Of a DNA stretch of 64,000 nt, positions 26,701-40,571 are shown piece by piece (position 1 is the stretch's first letter; each line of letters begins with the position of its first letter). The DNA lies in assembly GCA_037577475.1 (NCBI GenBank), contig CM075184.1, forward strand, positions 28,701,594 to 28,765,593. The letters run 5' to 3'. The stretch comes from Chaunax sp. Z400 (Eukaryota; Chordata; Actinopteri; Lophiiformes; Chaunacidae). The notes below the pieces were generated by a model. That model had not been told where the DNA came from, searched no databases, and worked only from the letters and a program-made list of their open reading frames with translations. A program made the translations under genes and the position numbers.

Positions 26701-28479
26701 AATATTTTATAAATTTTAGGCTGAGGAGAATTTCTTAAATACAATAAAGATTTCCTGGCAGAGCGCAACTTCAGGCATGTCTCAACAGCAAGTGCTAAGC
26801 TAGTCAAGGATCAGAACAAACTAAAACAAATGTCTTTGGTTGAATCCTGATTGCCTTTTCAGCCTTGGTTCATGATTGACCAGTTGACGTGTAGTTTGTC
26901 ACAGCGTGCCTGTGTACGCACTAACAAAGAGGCAGATTGCTGTTGTCCTCTGTGATTTATCCTGCTCTTCTGCCCTCCATCTACACCAGGCGAAAAGTTA
27001 ATTAAAACCCTGCCTCGTCCCAGTCCATCCCAGACAGCAAGAGCAAATCATCTCTGGTCATGTTCAACCTTTTATTATTTCTTTATGAACAACACCAGAG
27101 TTCAAAATGTCAAAATAGGCAGCATGAATGCTCTTCATGCCCTCTTTTCTAAGCTTAATAGGATGTAAATGAGAAACTACTATCATGTTTTATTTTCATT
27201 ATCCCATTTAGATACCTTGTGTGAATAAGAGACAGCACTTTCTTTATTTGATGTTTAACTGCCTTGCTTATGCATACTGTAGTCACATGGAATTAATATT
27301 ACAGCAGAGGCAAAACTGAACCAACCAATGTTTCTTCCATATCTGCCCTAAAGCTCTACCTCACAGACGAGTGTCCTGCTCCTTAGTCCACTTCTTTATC
27401 AACAGCGTTAGTGAGGAGAAGTGTTCAAATCAACAGCCACATCTGAGCCACTGTGGTTTTAAACCAGTGTCATGAAGGGATTTTGAGGTGTTTAGATGTT
27501 TGGCTTTGGAAAGCTGAAGCCATTCCTCAGGCGCCCCTTCTGCTGATTCACCACATCCTGCCTGTAGAGCAGCCGTTTGTCAGATGACGCTGCACCATTC
27601 CCAACGAGGAGGAGCGATATTTAATTCTCTTTTGGGGAAACAGTGGGTATACAAGCAAATACAGCGGGCAGTTCACATCCAGGACATCCAGGACACAGAG
27701 GCCTCATAGTGAGTGTAGCGTATGACCTTATTATGTCATCCACACAACTGACTGTCAGTGTAGGACTGTGACCACCAAAGGCTTCATTTTCGACTATATG
27801 GTACATCAGTGTAGCCTTTCTGAAAGATTCTGGGAGCTATATTGGACCTGTTCACACAGTTGCACATGTAATGGCATATGCAATATGTTTTAATATGTAA
27901 ATATTAAGATTTAGACCATATCAAGGAAGCTGATCGATTATTTGAAGAAAAAAAAAGAAACATCTAAACATTATTGCACCAGCAACTGATACATATAGTT
28001 ACAAATACAATACAGAGAAAAGCCTAAAGGAATAAACCCTGTGACAGGAATGATTTGGGCAGTGAATAGCACCTGTTCACAGACCTTATTTCAAGTACCT
28101 AATATCTGATACTGACAGGCATCTTGAGAAATTGTCCCTCAGAGGACCACAGTCATATTTCAAGGTTCATGGTTAATTTATTAGTACCCCAAGGGTAAAT
28201 TTTGTAGTGCAGATGGGAGACTCACAATTCCAATGTAAAAAAAAAACAAGACATCACAGCAATGCAAATTCAGAGGACACTTAGGCAAAGACAATAAAGC
28301 AGGTAACATCATAACACAGGACGGTCATGACAAGTGCTTTAATAAACACACACACTCAAAAGCATACAAGCATAAATTCACCTTAAAAGCTTAAAATAAA
28401 CTTAAATTAGACTTACATGTCTAAAGTGCATCGTCTCATGCTATATTTGTTACAAACTGCTATAGCCGCAGATACAAAA
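23771..28479. other. Gene-poor intergenic region
   Basis: AT-rich DNA with no convincing exons or RNA genes. An AT-rich simple tract lies at about 26440-26471. Nothing else was recognised. Confidence 0.4.
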
Positions 28480-29250
28480 TACATTTTGATATGTTTTGTT
28501 CTCCCACTTTGGGCCACAAATCGACAGCCAGGGCAAAAGATATGAAATTTCCTATGTAGAGAATGGAAACAGGATGAAGACTAGAGCACACAATCAGCAG
28601 CCTGGTCTTTAATGAACACAGGCTCATAGTGTGAAGAATGCATCCTAAAATCTACGATCATTTCTGCTGTCTTAGATATATTCATGCCCAAGAAAAATTC
28701 ATTACACTAGCTGACAATTTCAGAGTCATCATCATGTATCAAACTCACAGTAACTGAACCTCCTGCAACTTTCACTATTATTCTGTTCTTATGCTTATTT
28801 CGGCACATATTTGTACAGTAGGGGTGAGAGAACACAGCCCTGAGAGGAGCCAGTAGAACACAATAAATCAGATGAAATACCATTTACTCTCAGTCTTTGT
28901 GATCTGTTTCTCACAAAATCCATTATCCAACCCACCAGATTCAAAATGTTCCATCAGCCTCGTGGCTGGAATATGGGGCTGGATAGTATTAAAGCCTGAG
29001 GAAAAGTGCGTAAATAACAACCTAGCATGTGTTTTATTCCCTTCTAGATGTTTAAACCAGAGGTTGAGTAGGGTGGTTATAGTGTCCTCACCTTTACAAG
29101 CTCTGTCTTCACAAGCTTTTCAAAGATTGTCATTAAAAGTGAAGTGAGGACGACTGGCTTATAGTCATTCAAAGCTATGTGGCTGTTGCCTTGATGCACA
29201 GGGATGACAGCATATGTAAATATTAAGATTAAGACTATATCAGGGTATTT
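28480..29250 (-). pseudogene. Decayed LINE reverse transcriptase (non-LTR retrotransposon)
   Basis: On the minus strand, degraded reverse transcriptase blocks appear in the order expected of a fish non-LTR element. LNDYKPVVLTSLLMTIFEKL lies near 29100-29170, LLFTHFSSGFNTIQPHI (motif A region) near 28980-29040, SSQGCVLSPLLY near 28815-28860, a DD-containing stretch near 28720, and NISKTAEMIVDFR near 28640-28680. Stops and frameshifts interrupt the frame, so the element is dead. The endonuclease half was not recognised, and the downstream 28150-28420 sequence may be its 3' end. Confidence 0.8.
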
Positions 29251-30538
29251 GCCTGCAAGACCCTGCAAGATTATGATACCTAGCACACTAGCGAGAAAGT
29301 AAACTGAAATACTGCTGAGACAGCAAGCAATGTGGAATAAGAATACAGTGTAGTGTATTATATAAATCCTTTTCATACCCTTTTTACACTCGTGTCTTTC
29401 CAACAGATAATTACATTAAAAAAGCACTTGTCATTTATACAGGTCTTGGTCGACTTAAGTGTTTCTCCAATGAGCCCACAGAGGACCATTACTCTTAAAT
29501 AGTACTGAATATAGAGCAAATGTCACCTTGAACTGCAGTACTATTACAAGCATTGTCTTAGCAGTCCCTTCACTTCATCTGTAAAAAACTGAATCCTAGA
29601 AGGAGTCTGTAGAAGGAGCAGCGTACAGTTGTAACACTTTGTATTCAAAAGCAGACCATATGAAAATGTAGGGCGGTAACAGATACACCGCGTTAATAAG
29701 CTGAGAGCATGTATAAGACTATCAGCTTTAATAATGTCAAATATCTTGGTTTCATAGCTTGGGATCAGGACAGTGTGCTCTATATACCTTCCTATTTCTA
29801 TAATAAAAACCTGAAGCCAGATTAAAGCCATTGATATATGGAGAAAAGATGTGGGGGGAGGCAGGTGGAAGAGGAATTTAGAAGCATAAGAAGGCACAAA
29901 CAAATATTTCCTGATGGCAGTCCTAATATATTGTAAAGTCATGTATATTTCATATGTTCTCAGTGTAATGGATAAATGGACTTTGTTGTGCCAGTCTAAT
30001 TGGATAAAGGTTATCTGTAGGACATCACTGTTCTGTTGGATCTGTTGTTCCTCATATGGCCTAACCAAGTAAACTGCAGCCTAATCACATTCAAGCCAAA
30101 GTCTATTTTCTTTCTGGGGCATTGCTGCTCTGGCGAGAGGCAAAATGGGCTCGTGGAAGGGGTCTCGTAAATGAGTGAACCATTGCCAATCTGTCCGTCG
30201 GAAAGTTAATACAGTTTGCAGGGAGAGACTCTGACACGCTGACAATGGAGGAAGGAGGCCCATCTTAAACCGATTAGCCAAGAGGGTAAATATCATCTAA
30301 ATCATACCCTGCTTGGCAATGGACACCAGGCCTGAAATGGAGGGCAGATACAAGTAGAGAGTAGCACTTACTCAGACCTGGCTGGCACTGGCTGCTGACA
30401 CTTTAGCGTACATTTACGGCATCAACTTGCACATAACTGAGCAGGCACCATAAGTTGAATGGAAGATCAAACTTTGAGTAAATCATTCACTTCATCAATC
30501 AAGACACTGTTTGTTTCTGTTGCAGTAAAGTGAGTGAA
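29251..30538. other. Intergenic; one unrecognised open frame
   Basis: No supported gene. A 174-codon minus-strand open frame at 29544-30068 has no recognisable motif and could be chance or a diverged piece of the neighbouring LINE. The rest shows nothing identifiable. Confidence 0.35.
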
Positions 30539-30549
30539 GAGTGCGTCCA

Positions 30550-30905
30550 GGGCGGCACGGTGCCGCGGTGGGTAGCAAGAAGGTCCTGGGTTCAAATCCG
30601 CCTGAGGTCCTGGGACTTTTCTGTGTGGAGTTTGCATATTCTCCCTGTGTCTGCGTGGGTTCCCTCTGTGTTCTCCGGCTTCCTCCCACCACCACCCAAA
30701 ACATGCAATATGTGAATTGATGACTCTAAATAGACCATAGGCTTAAATGTAAGTGTGAATGATTGTTTGTCTTTTTATGTGGCCCTGCGATAAACTGGCG
30801 ACTTGTCCAGGGTGAACCCCGCCTCCCACCCAAAGTCAGCTGGGATAGGCTCCAGTCCCCCCTGCGACTCTATACAGGATAAATGGTTACAGAAAATGAA
30901 TGAAT
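30550..30905 (+). mobile_element. SINE-like fish interspersed repeat
   Basis: The sequence starts GGCGGCACGGTG, has a tRNA box-B-like GGGTTCAAATCC, then GGAGTTTGCATATTCTCCC, GTCTGCGTGGGTTCC and TCAGCTGGGATAGGCTCCAG, and ends in GAATGAATGA-type repeats. I recognise this as a very common teleost interspersed repeat. It is flanked by near-identical 11-bp sequences, GAGTGCGTCCA (30539-30549) and GAGTGCATCCA (30906-30916), consistent with a target-site duplication. It is non-coding. Confidence 0.85.
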
Positions 30906-30916
30906 GAGTGCATCCA

Positions 30917-33900
30917 CTAAAACAATACGGCAAGCCAACTATTTCTGTGACTTTTCTTGCAAACAAGAAGCACCAGGACTTCCTTTAAAGGATATCTTGC
31001 ACGGTGTATTAGACCCCCTGTGTATCTTGATAATACGAGGCTCAAAGCATCTCACCTGAAGCTTTATTGTTGCTATACTATTTGCAGATTTGTGTGGACA
31101 GTTGTGAAATAGCATCTCAGTCTGTGCACATGATTTGTGAACCAACATCCCCAACCTCCTCTTTACTCTATATGCTACAATCCCTGCACTACTGTTAACT
31201 CCTGTTAATAGGATCTAAGGGTGAGGCATTAGTTCTCCCAGAGGAATCATTGTTATTTAATGTTTAGATTAGGCTCTATAAAAACCTAAAACCTCAATAA
31301 GACCAACGATAAGCTATAAGTCGCCAGCTCTAAGACTTTCTAAGACGTTTGTGAGGCAGGCTGCTTGATCCTTTCCCTTTCTTTCACTGTTGACTCATAA
31401 CAGTCTGCAAAGTTTCTAAGATTGTATTCCACCTATAGCCAACTCTCTGCCTGACTTGTCTTGCGTGGGCAGGTGAGGAAAACAGGGTGGGTTCTCATAC
31501 AATGAGAGAAGATGGGGACATATGGTGGCTGTGCTGTGAAGCTGTATGTGGCAGATAACATTTTCCACCGATGCTTGTGACCGCAGAGGAGACTTCAAGA
31601 AGGAGAGGGTCTCAAGGGGAGCAACATACCATCTGGAATTCTGCGAGCTGTGACACATCCAATTTACCTCTACCTGTGGACCAGCCAGTGAACTCTCTGT
31701 ACAGCCGGAGAGATTAGATGTAGTCTGGCATGACAACACAAATTGCTCTCTATACAGCAGAGCAGAGTAGATTTTGAGAGATTTTTGGTTCAGAATAAAC
31801 CAGCTATATCTTTACAAATATCTGTTTCTGCAGTGTGGTTGGCACTGCAGAAACAGCACTGAAGATACAAAAAGAGGTTGCTAAGGGTCTTATTAGCATG
31901 AGGCTGGGTCAAGTTTTTCTCTTTGAACGTTCTCCACTTTAGCCTCCATGCTGTAAATAAACACAACATAATTCATTTTAACTTTGTCAATGCAGTCTAA
32001 GTTATTCTAACAGAAATATGAGCAAGCCAACGATGTTGCTCTAACCTGCACTAATGTCAAAACAGGCTCTTTCATTCATGACTTGATCGATACGTATGCA
32101 GATTAGGAGCCATAAATCATTTTATCATCAGCATGTGATCTCCACGTCCGCTTGTGGTGAATGTATCCCTTACTTTTGGTATCTCTTAAGTGTTTTTGTT
32201 GATATATTGATGGTCCAACACTGCAATTTAAAATAAAATAGGAACGGTTGCAAACAATGCAGACAAAGAGTTTGTGTAGTTTAACATTTTGGGAGATGGC
32301 CTATGCATATTTGCTCCCTGGGGAAGAGACTGACAGAAGGGACTGAATTTTTGATCCAAATGATAGATGCGGGTAAATGGATTTCCATGAAATTCAAAGA
32401 AATTCCCTCTTTTTTTGTCTGATTTTTCATTTTACTATTGCATTGCGTTGTTCTCTGTCTCATTTTGACAAAAAAATAATATCACCCCACAATTCAACAT
32501 CACAGTATCTGGTGCTATATGCAAAACAGATACAGCGTCTTTGGGGCTAAACTTTCAAACAGTTCACCACTAACAAACCATCCTCTTCAACCTGAGGGTA
32601 TTTGCTCTCGTGCTAATTGATGAATGGTTGGATTTCCATGTGGGAAATGCAGCAGCACATCCAATCTGTTTCACTTATTTCGGAGAAACCACCAGCAATG
32701 CTGCCTGTGGTTAGTTGATTATCTCTGCCCTGCATCATTAGCAGCAAGTCCAGACAGACACACGGCAATCAGTCACTTCACCATCCGAACGCAGCCCCCC
32801 CCCCGTGATGAGCTCTCCGTGATGATGAGGGCCTCTTGGGTATCCCGGACGACAGAAAGGCTTTCTCCTCTCCTCTGCTCCCCTCTCCCTGGAGAGTTGG
32901 TTTGATGGTAACACAGACTCCGAATTGAATCACAGAGACATAATCCTAGCCAAACGTACAAACATCATTAACCCAAGATACTGTATCCACTGAGCAGCAG
33001 ATAAGGGGATACATGTCATGGAAGCTCCAGTCACATACAGGTCAGTAACATCAATCACACAACAGTTCATTCTATAATAACATTTCCAGTTACTCCTCAA
33101 CTCTCTGTTTTAGTGATTGCGATGTTTAATGGTGGTCATACCAATAGATTCACATGGATCCACATTGTGAAAATCAATGGACATGAATTTCACTAATGAA
33201 AACACGGCTTGTGAGCAATTTGAACATTTTTCTCAAAAACTAGACTCAAATCAAAATTAGCTCTTTCCTGCGTAAGTCGACTAATCTGACACACTTCCTA
33301 ACGATGCATCCTCCAACTGCGACAGCTCTCACAGTATTACTCATCTCACATTCTTGGTCAGGCCCAGGCGGGTCATTTCCATGTCCAGTGTTGATAGGCA
33401 TTGATTGAATCTGCTCAGCTCTGACCTCACTATGAGCCCCAGGAGAGGAGTTCAGCTTCCAAGGTCCAGTAACACCAGAGTTGCACTGTCAGTCCTACTC
33501 CATCATAATTATGTCCGGAGAGGACCGGTGTCTCCTGCTGTTCCTGTTCAACACAAATCAGTTCAGAGGATTAAATGTAGCATGAGGATTTTTAATTTCA
33601 ATGGCAGACAGAGGAGATTTGATTTACAAAAATGAACAGAATGAACAACATGATTGTTTGCAATACTTTCCTGGAATGCTCTTAAGCAAAACGTTTTCTT
33701 TTAGAGAACCAGGAAATGCATTTTTTTTTACAATAAAACTTAATTCCAAGAGCTAAATGATGACGTCCAGTTTTTAATATAATACTGTGTATTCATCTTG
33801 TTAGTGGAGTATCTAATATTTCCCGTTAACCAATAACAGTTTATATTTATGGTTAGTGATAAACTACCTTGACGTTTTTCTTAATAGTTTTATACATTTT

Positions 33901-36900
33901 TGTGTGTACGGTGAAAAAGAATTGGTTTTCTGAATCTGCATCATCAATCAGCATCTCACACAAATTTCTTACTATTGACAAACAGTTTTGTTTCCCAGCC
34001 TGTCTAATATAGGCAAATAAAAACAATTGGGAAATGAACTGACTTCTTAACATTTCCCCACTAATATTTTCAACGACAGCTGTTAAAATGTGTAATTACA
34101 TCATTATTTTACAAAGAGCATTTCCTCTCTGAGTCAGACCTCCTCTCTTGCTCTTGAATTGATTTAAACCACAACATAGGCTAAAATTCATGGTGAGGAT
34201 TTTAAATCATTCAGATTTCATGAGGCAGTCACAGTTCCTCAGACAGCTGAGATTATGCAGGGACGACCTCCTAAACATACACAATCTCTCTATCTACAAA
34301 CCAACTACATGCTTGTTTGTTTGTTTTTAACCTTGTTATTTACTATCTGCTTCCTTTGTCTGTGTCTCTGCCAACATTCATTTTGCTACAGACGTGTAGC
34401 CTCACTGTTCCCTTCTGTGACCACAGAAGCAGAAAGCAAAGATTTGCAGGTGGACACAGTTTGTGTGGCTTTGCTTCGATAGGCCTGTTGTCCACGAGCT
34501 CTTACACAGCTTTCTGAGCACGTTAAGAGCTCATCTATAGGGCACCAAGCATTGATTAACTCAGTGGTGTTTTGTCATTTATATTACCCACATGCAGTAT
34601 TGCAAAAATATGCCTGCACATGCACAAACACTGACCTATGGGTGCACAGTGAGCTCTATGACCCTGTCGCTTTTCCTTCTTTTTCAAAATTCGTGCTTTT
34701 GCAAAGAGGGTAGGTTTTTCTTTGCCGGCGTGAGGATTTCTGTTTGTCTGTCAGCAGGATTACACAAAAACTATTTTTTTGAATATTGCAATAAAGGGCT
34801 TCTACGACCGTTTTTGTCAGCTACACAGACACTATTTGACAGATTACGATGGCGGTGTTTGAAGGGTGGGGCATATCCCCTAGAAGAATTTTTTTAGTGG
34901 ATCTAGATTAGGTGATGGTCAAACTGATAATGATGCTCATATGATTCCAAATTCTCGGGGTAGGTTTTCGTGGTCAAGGAGTCATAATATGAGGGTCAAA
35001 TCATAGGAATTTTACATTTAGATGGCAGAATGGGGAAACTAGACTGCCTTGGCAGAGGTTTGCTCTCTCTGTCTACTAACATTGTGTCATCACTTCTTTT
35101 CTTTTTTTTTATCAATTCAGCCTTTCGAGCTGAAAAAAAGCTTCTTTCAACTATGCAACCAGCAAAGTATGACAGCTGTTTATACCAGTCCCTGTTCTGT
35201 CAGACTGGGACTTATAATATTGCAAACCGACCAGACGAGAGCCTTGACTGTGGAGATTCAGAGAAAAGCACGTCTAAATCAGACTTCCAAGACCCAGGTC
35301 AATTAATTCCTCAAGGATATGTGAGGCTGCAGATCCAGAGAGGTGTGCTCTAATACTCCTCTCTGAGCTGTAAAAAAAAAAATGTCACTGCAGAGTACAT
35401 TGAGGAGGCGAAATTATATCTTGCTCTATCTGCGGGTGATAAGACAATTTATCTTGCTCGCTCTTGCTGGATGACATATTGGACGCTACGCTTGGCAGCA
35501 GTCTCACATCCCTGTCTGTCACTGAGGAGCTGAATACATTAATGAACAGGCTAATCTGTCTTCTCCAGAGACTATCCATGACTGACCGCTCAATCTGACA
35601 TAACAGATATGGATTTATGAGATAAAACCTCCAACTGGAAAACCTTGGCATTCTGGATTCTTTTGCTCTCTTTCCACATTGTGTGTAAAAAACACAGCCC
35701 ATCACTCAGAAATACTACAAACACAGTATACATGTAGTACATATGAAGCAGTTTCATCCCACATGATATATTGTGGCTCCCTGACGTAACGAAGACAGGG
35801 AGCATTGTTAAGTCTTTATGAAGTCCCTTCAGATTCCCTTTTTATAAAACAGCCCATGAAAATGTTTTGCTTGCATGAATCGATGAAAAATAAGTCATCA
35901 TTTTTTGTGGTCCGTAATGCATTTTGTCCAGGTGAAAGTGGCCAAGTGGAAGCGCTAAACATAAAATGCCTGCATTGACCACTAATGAGCACTTCCAGTG
36001 ATAGACCACAACTATATTTACATCTAGTTTAGGATACATTGTTTGTTAAAGCTCTGTTGAAACACTGTTGGCTCATTTCTGACCAGTAAAGGAAGATGTA
36101 TCCGGATCCTAACACCACAATGTAAAAAACACTCCATGACTGCATTCACAATTTAAGTGTTAGAATAGAAGTATTAGTATTGGTGTTAAATTCCATTAAA
36201 TGAATGACAAGTAAAAGTGTCTCATGTAAATATATCCTAGAAGTGTTAATATATGACTATTATATGTATGATAATATAATACTTAATATAATTACTAAAC
36301 CCTGTAGCTCTGCAATCAGTACTTGAGTAAAAATACTTACTTTACTACATTCCAGCTGTTTTGATGTAAGTAGAAATGCATGTTTTGAAGGTGTGTGTGT
36401 TAAATAAAATGCTACTTAATTAAAGACACTCAATATGTAAATGGCCTTAAGTATCAACATACACAGTCACACAGTCACATATCTATTTATTTAAATCTCC
36501 GTTGTAACCACAGGTTATCATACCACCAAAACATCTTGAACCAGTGAGAGGGGTTTAATGCCCTGCAGGCAGTGGATGGTGGCCGATCGATGTCCTCACA
36601 TGAGGATGCGACTCTGTGGTGCAGGAGCCAAGCACTCCAGGTAATGAACTGCCTGCTTGATATATATCCCTCACATGGTGGGATTGCAGTGGTGCAAAGC
36701 GGTACTGCAACTGCAGCAATTCTCTGATTAGCCATTCCTCTTCCATCACGCTTCCCTCGCAGGCAGAGAACTCTCTCGCACGCATACAATGCTCTGCCTG
36801 TCAGTGTCAACACGTCCAAAGTCAAACTGACACGTGGGTGCTGTATGATCCTCACAGTGTTTATTCCACCATTCACACTGTAAAGACACACAGATATCAA

Positions 36901-36944
36901 ACTAGTGTCATCTAATACCTGATTTTGAATGACAGCTCCAGGTG
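30917..36944. other. Gene-poor intergenic region
   Basis: No gene with family similarity or coherent splicing was found. The region contains a 14-bp inverted repeat at 31822-31856. A 137-codon minus-strand open frame (36487-36900) has no recognised similarity. Distal regulatory elements of the receptor cluster could lie here but cannot be called by eye. Confidence 0.4.
31822..31856. repeat. 14-bp perfect inverted repeat with 7-nt loop
   Basis: CTGTTTCTGCAGTG (31822-31835) and CACTGCAGAAACAG (31843-31856) are exact reverse complements around TGGTTGG. This is isolated intergenic sequence. Confidence 0.9.
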
Positions 36945-37200
36945 CATGCCATTTTCTTTCAGCTATGCAGGTTGGTTTTGTTTTTCTGTGTTGTGATTAT
37001 TCAGATCATTTATTTTCCCCCTAAAAGTGCCACTAAAATTCCCCTTAGAATTGTACTATTTTCATGCCATTTTCTTTCAGCTATGCAGGTTGGTTTTGTT
37101 TTTCTTTGTTGAGGTTTGGCCTGTGTTGTGACTATTCAGGTCATTTATTTTCCTCCTAAATGTGCCCCTAAAATTCCCCTTAGAGTTGTACTATTTTCAG
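36945..37200. repeat. Local tandem duplication (~118-bp period)
   Basis: Copy 1 (36945-37062) and copy 2 (37063-37200) share CATGCCATTTTCTTTCAGCT, CAGGTTGGTTTTG and CCCCTTAGA.TTGTACTATT blocks. Copy 2 carries about 17 extra bases after the TTTTTCTTTGTTG stretch. The high similarity suggests a fairly recent duplication. Confidence 0.9.
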
Positions 37201-40200
37201 GTACATTAAAATCTTTTTAGATCGTGCAACTTAGGGTTACGATTTAAAGTGTCACTGCTGAAACAGAGTAAGCCAGGTCAGAGTAGGACAGGACTTAAGA
37301 GGTGGTGGAAAATGCTGATCCCATATTAAGATTTGCTCTGTTGCCGCTGCAATCAAACATTGGGTGAATGAAAACAAGGATAGTGAGGTGATGAAGACAC
37401 AGTCACAAGTCACATATGTTGATTATAAACACTTGAATATAAAAACAATTGATTGAAATCATCATCAAGTCAATAAGCTATGCTACTAGTGTGTTTTATG
37501 CTGACAAAGCTTTGCTTTTGGTGTCTGTGCTTTCACTTATTGGCACTCAAACCACCTTGTTGATGGCAAAGGAAAGCTTGGACATCATTCTAGACAGAAT
37601 GTTTCTCCCCCAGGTCTTCATTAGTGGGGTTAGTTAAAGAGAGCCACCAATCTCACTTGATTCTCTTCAATAGTTTGTGTCCCTGCATATGTAATTGTAA
37701 TGTGTGTGAACATACAGGCCTGCAAACATTGGGAAGACGTTGTCAGGAAGGCTAGAAGCTTGAAATTGGCTAATTAAAACATAAAATCTGTTTACAACCT
37801 TGCACTTGTCATCAATTCACCAAAAGAACAACCATTATCCGTTCCTTTTCCTGGGATGTTTGACCAAACACAGCTGATCGAAATTGTTGTTTGACATTTA
37901 CATGCATTCGGTTACTGTAGTTAGTTACTGTATGATAATCACCTCAATTCAAGATATGCTCTTTGTCAGTTAAGAAATAGAGAAAAGAAAACCGAGAACA
38001 GTGCCATATGACCCATGAGGGGCCATTTGCAAACCCCATTTTTAGAATAATTAATTTTTAACACATCTATCCAATGAGATATTACAGATGACTTCCTATC
38101 AGTGATGGGATGCCTGGCTTTAATCCAACATGCAAACTACCCTCTAGCTCCTCAATCCAAAACCGTTTTGGAGATATTAAATATTTTAAAGTGTACGTCC
38201 CTGTAAATTTTCATTAGTGTGTGTTATGATGAAGTAGGTGGCCATTTACGAAATGAGCTGGCACATGGTTCATTTTTGAGCAGTCATGTTTCACCTCTCA
38301 TGACTTGAAAGTAGATGTTGTAAGTACACTGTCAAGGCTGGTGCTGACAGATCAACGTTTGAATCTCAGGGGGAATCAAATAAAAACATCACGGCTGACT
38401 GCGCACTTTAATGTCTTGTTGGCATTTTCGTCTTTTTTGGGGGTTTCAAAGACCACACAAATTATACCGACAGAGAGGAAAAGACATACTGAAAGAAGCC
38501 ACACATTGTGCTGTTTGTTTGAAGATTTGCCTTGGCAGATATAGACTTACAGATTACAATTACATGTTATAAATATTTGTTCATTCCTGTGTGGAAGATG
38601 CCAGACTTTTTACAGGGTTTTTTTTCCCCCCATTTGATACCAATGGAAATTTTACAATCCTTTTAAAAGAACAGTGATTTAGATTTGTGTACATATATCA
38701 TGAAACCCAACTCCTAGTAATCATTAAGTTATTAAACTGTATTACAGGAATGATTTATATTCAAAGGCAGTACTTCAATGGATCATGGTCATAATTTGCT
38801 AATGCAAAAGATTCCAATATATGAACTTATAGGATAATCCTTTTTAGCTTCCAACTACTTCTTTGTAATTAATTAATTTCTCTACGGCATGAAAATAAAT
38901 TTGTGGACACTAGAGACTTGCTAGAGCTATAGCAGCTATTCTATCACAGTTGTGATAGATCCATGTCATTTTTCTCACAGTCATACTCCCTCTGAGTGAA
39001 AATTCAGTTGCAAGTTGCTTACTGTGAAGTAGGGAAACAGAAAACAGAAAGCACATTTATATAAACCTTGTAATCAGTTGTAGTAAATGGATTTAAAAAA
39101 AACATAGGCCTACATATTATTATAATCTTTTCTATCGGTTTCATTTTGGTTTCTTTCTGTATTTTAAAATACAATGGTACTGTAATTGTGCATTATTTAT
39201 GAAAACATTTGTTTTCTATTGGAATGATAGATCTGGTGCGATTTTGCAAACAAATGATCCGTGAACCTGTCCCCTACAACCCAATAAAAAAATCAAGTGT
39301 GGGTCAAATTCTAATCAGTCTTCATTGATCTCCTTTCAATGAGCCAGCATAGAAGTCTTTGGAGATCAAATTTATAACCTCGAGTGAGTCCTTGGGGCTT
39401 CTCCTCATGCCTGACACACTTCCTTTACTCCATTATAATGAGGCTTTAAGCAGCGAGGCGACTGTAAATCTGCTACACTAAAATTGCTCTGCTCCTGACT
39501 GACTGGACCTCACCTCACTAAATCTCACATCCAGGACCAGAGAGTAATTTATTGTCCTTTTTTGAGCACACTCACCAAAGCAGTGTGAAGTCAGCGAATT
39601 ATGGCAAGTCAGCAGGATAGTGAACCGATGTTTGTTGGGAGGAAAATTAGGCCCACATGTTGAATTAGTCACAAAATATTGTGTATATAATTTGTGTACA
39701 TGGACATGAGTTATCATTTGTTTGTGTTTGTGTCATTATGACTGTTTCGTGCTTGCACCATGTTTCTAAATGAACCATTACATTTACAAACTGTGCTGGA
39801 CCTGCAGGAAGGTGGTCTGGATGGATGTAGCCTTACAAGGTTTGGGAGTCCCCAGGGTTCAGATCGTGTCTGTGGTTACGATGAGACAACAAATGCAATT
39901 AGGTTACTTTTTTTAATTAGTTAAAAAAAAGTCACAAAATTAAATCTCTATGATTCACTTTGACTTGGTTACGTGTAACAATCTTCAGGATTTGTGCATA
40001 TAGACACAAATTTCCATTTTTAACTTGTAGTGAGTGTCACAGAAATAAAAAAAAAAAGTGTGCCCATGTTCATGAATCTTGTAGAAAAATGTCACCACTA
40101 TTTCACAAACTGTCATAACACTGGGATGAACATACATATTTACATTCACAGGGAAATAGACTGGCACTTGTCAATCTTGAGTGCTGGCACTTTTGATTTT

Positions 40201-40545
40201 TGATTTTTGTCTAGAAAAGTACACTTCTTCCTGTAACCCCACCTCCTGTAACTTTCTCTATAAAGGCAAATATATTTTAATGCTAAAGTGCTATCAGAAA
40301 TTATATTTATATACATTTATATAGTACAGGTTAAGTAGAAGGTGTAATGTATACACAGTATAGTAGTGGACGTATTCAGTACGGTGTAAAAAAAATAATC
40401 TGAGAAACTGTTCAGGTGTCTGTTTTTTAAATTTATTTGTATTTACATTATTATATTTACACGTTATTGACATATTACACATTAGTGTTATAATATGAAA
40501 ACATAGGAGGGGTAGATGGAGCTGGGGTAGAGTTCAGGGTGGAGG
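37201..40545. other. Intergenic, nothing recognised
   Basis: AT-rich sequence with short open frames only. A short palindrome (CTATCACAGTTGTGATAG) sits near 38940. No gene or mobile element was recognised. Confidence 0.4.
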
Positions 40546-40571
40546 TTAGGGTTCACTAGGTAAGAGCTGGA

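Noticed and set aside
29544..30068. 174-codon minus-strand open frame
   Set aside because: No motif, signal peptide or family resemblance, AT-rich composition, no supporting splice structure, and adjacent to a LINE relic. Treated as chance or repeat-derived.
30580..30605. tRNA gene
   Set aside because: A box-B-like GGTTCAAATCC is present, but it lies within a SINE-like repeat and no cloverleaf can be completed.
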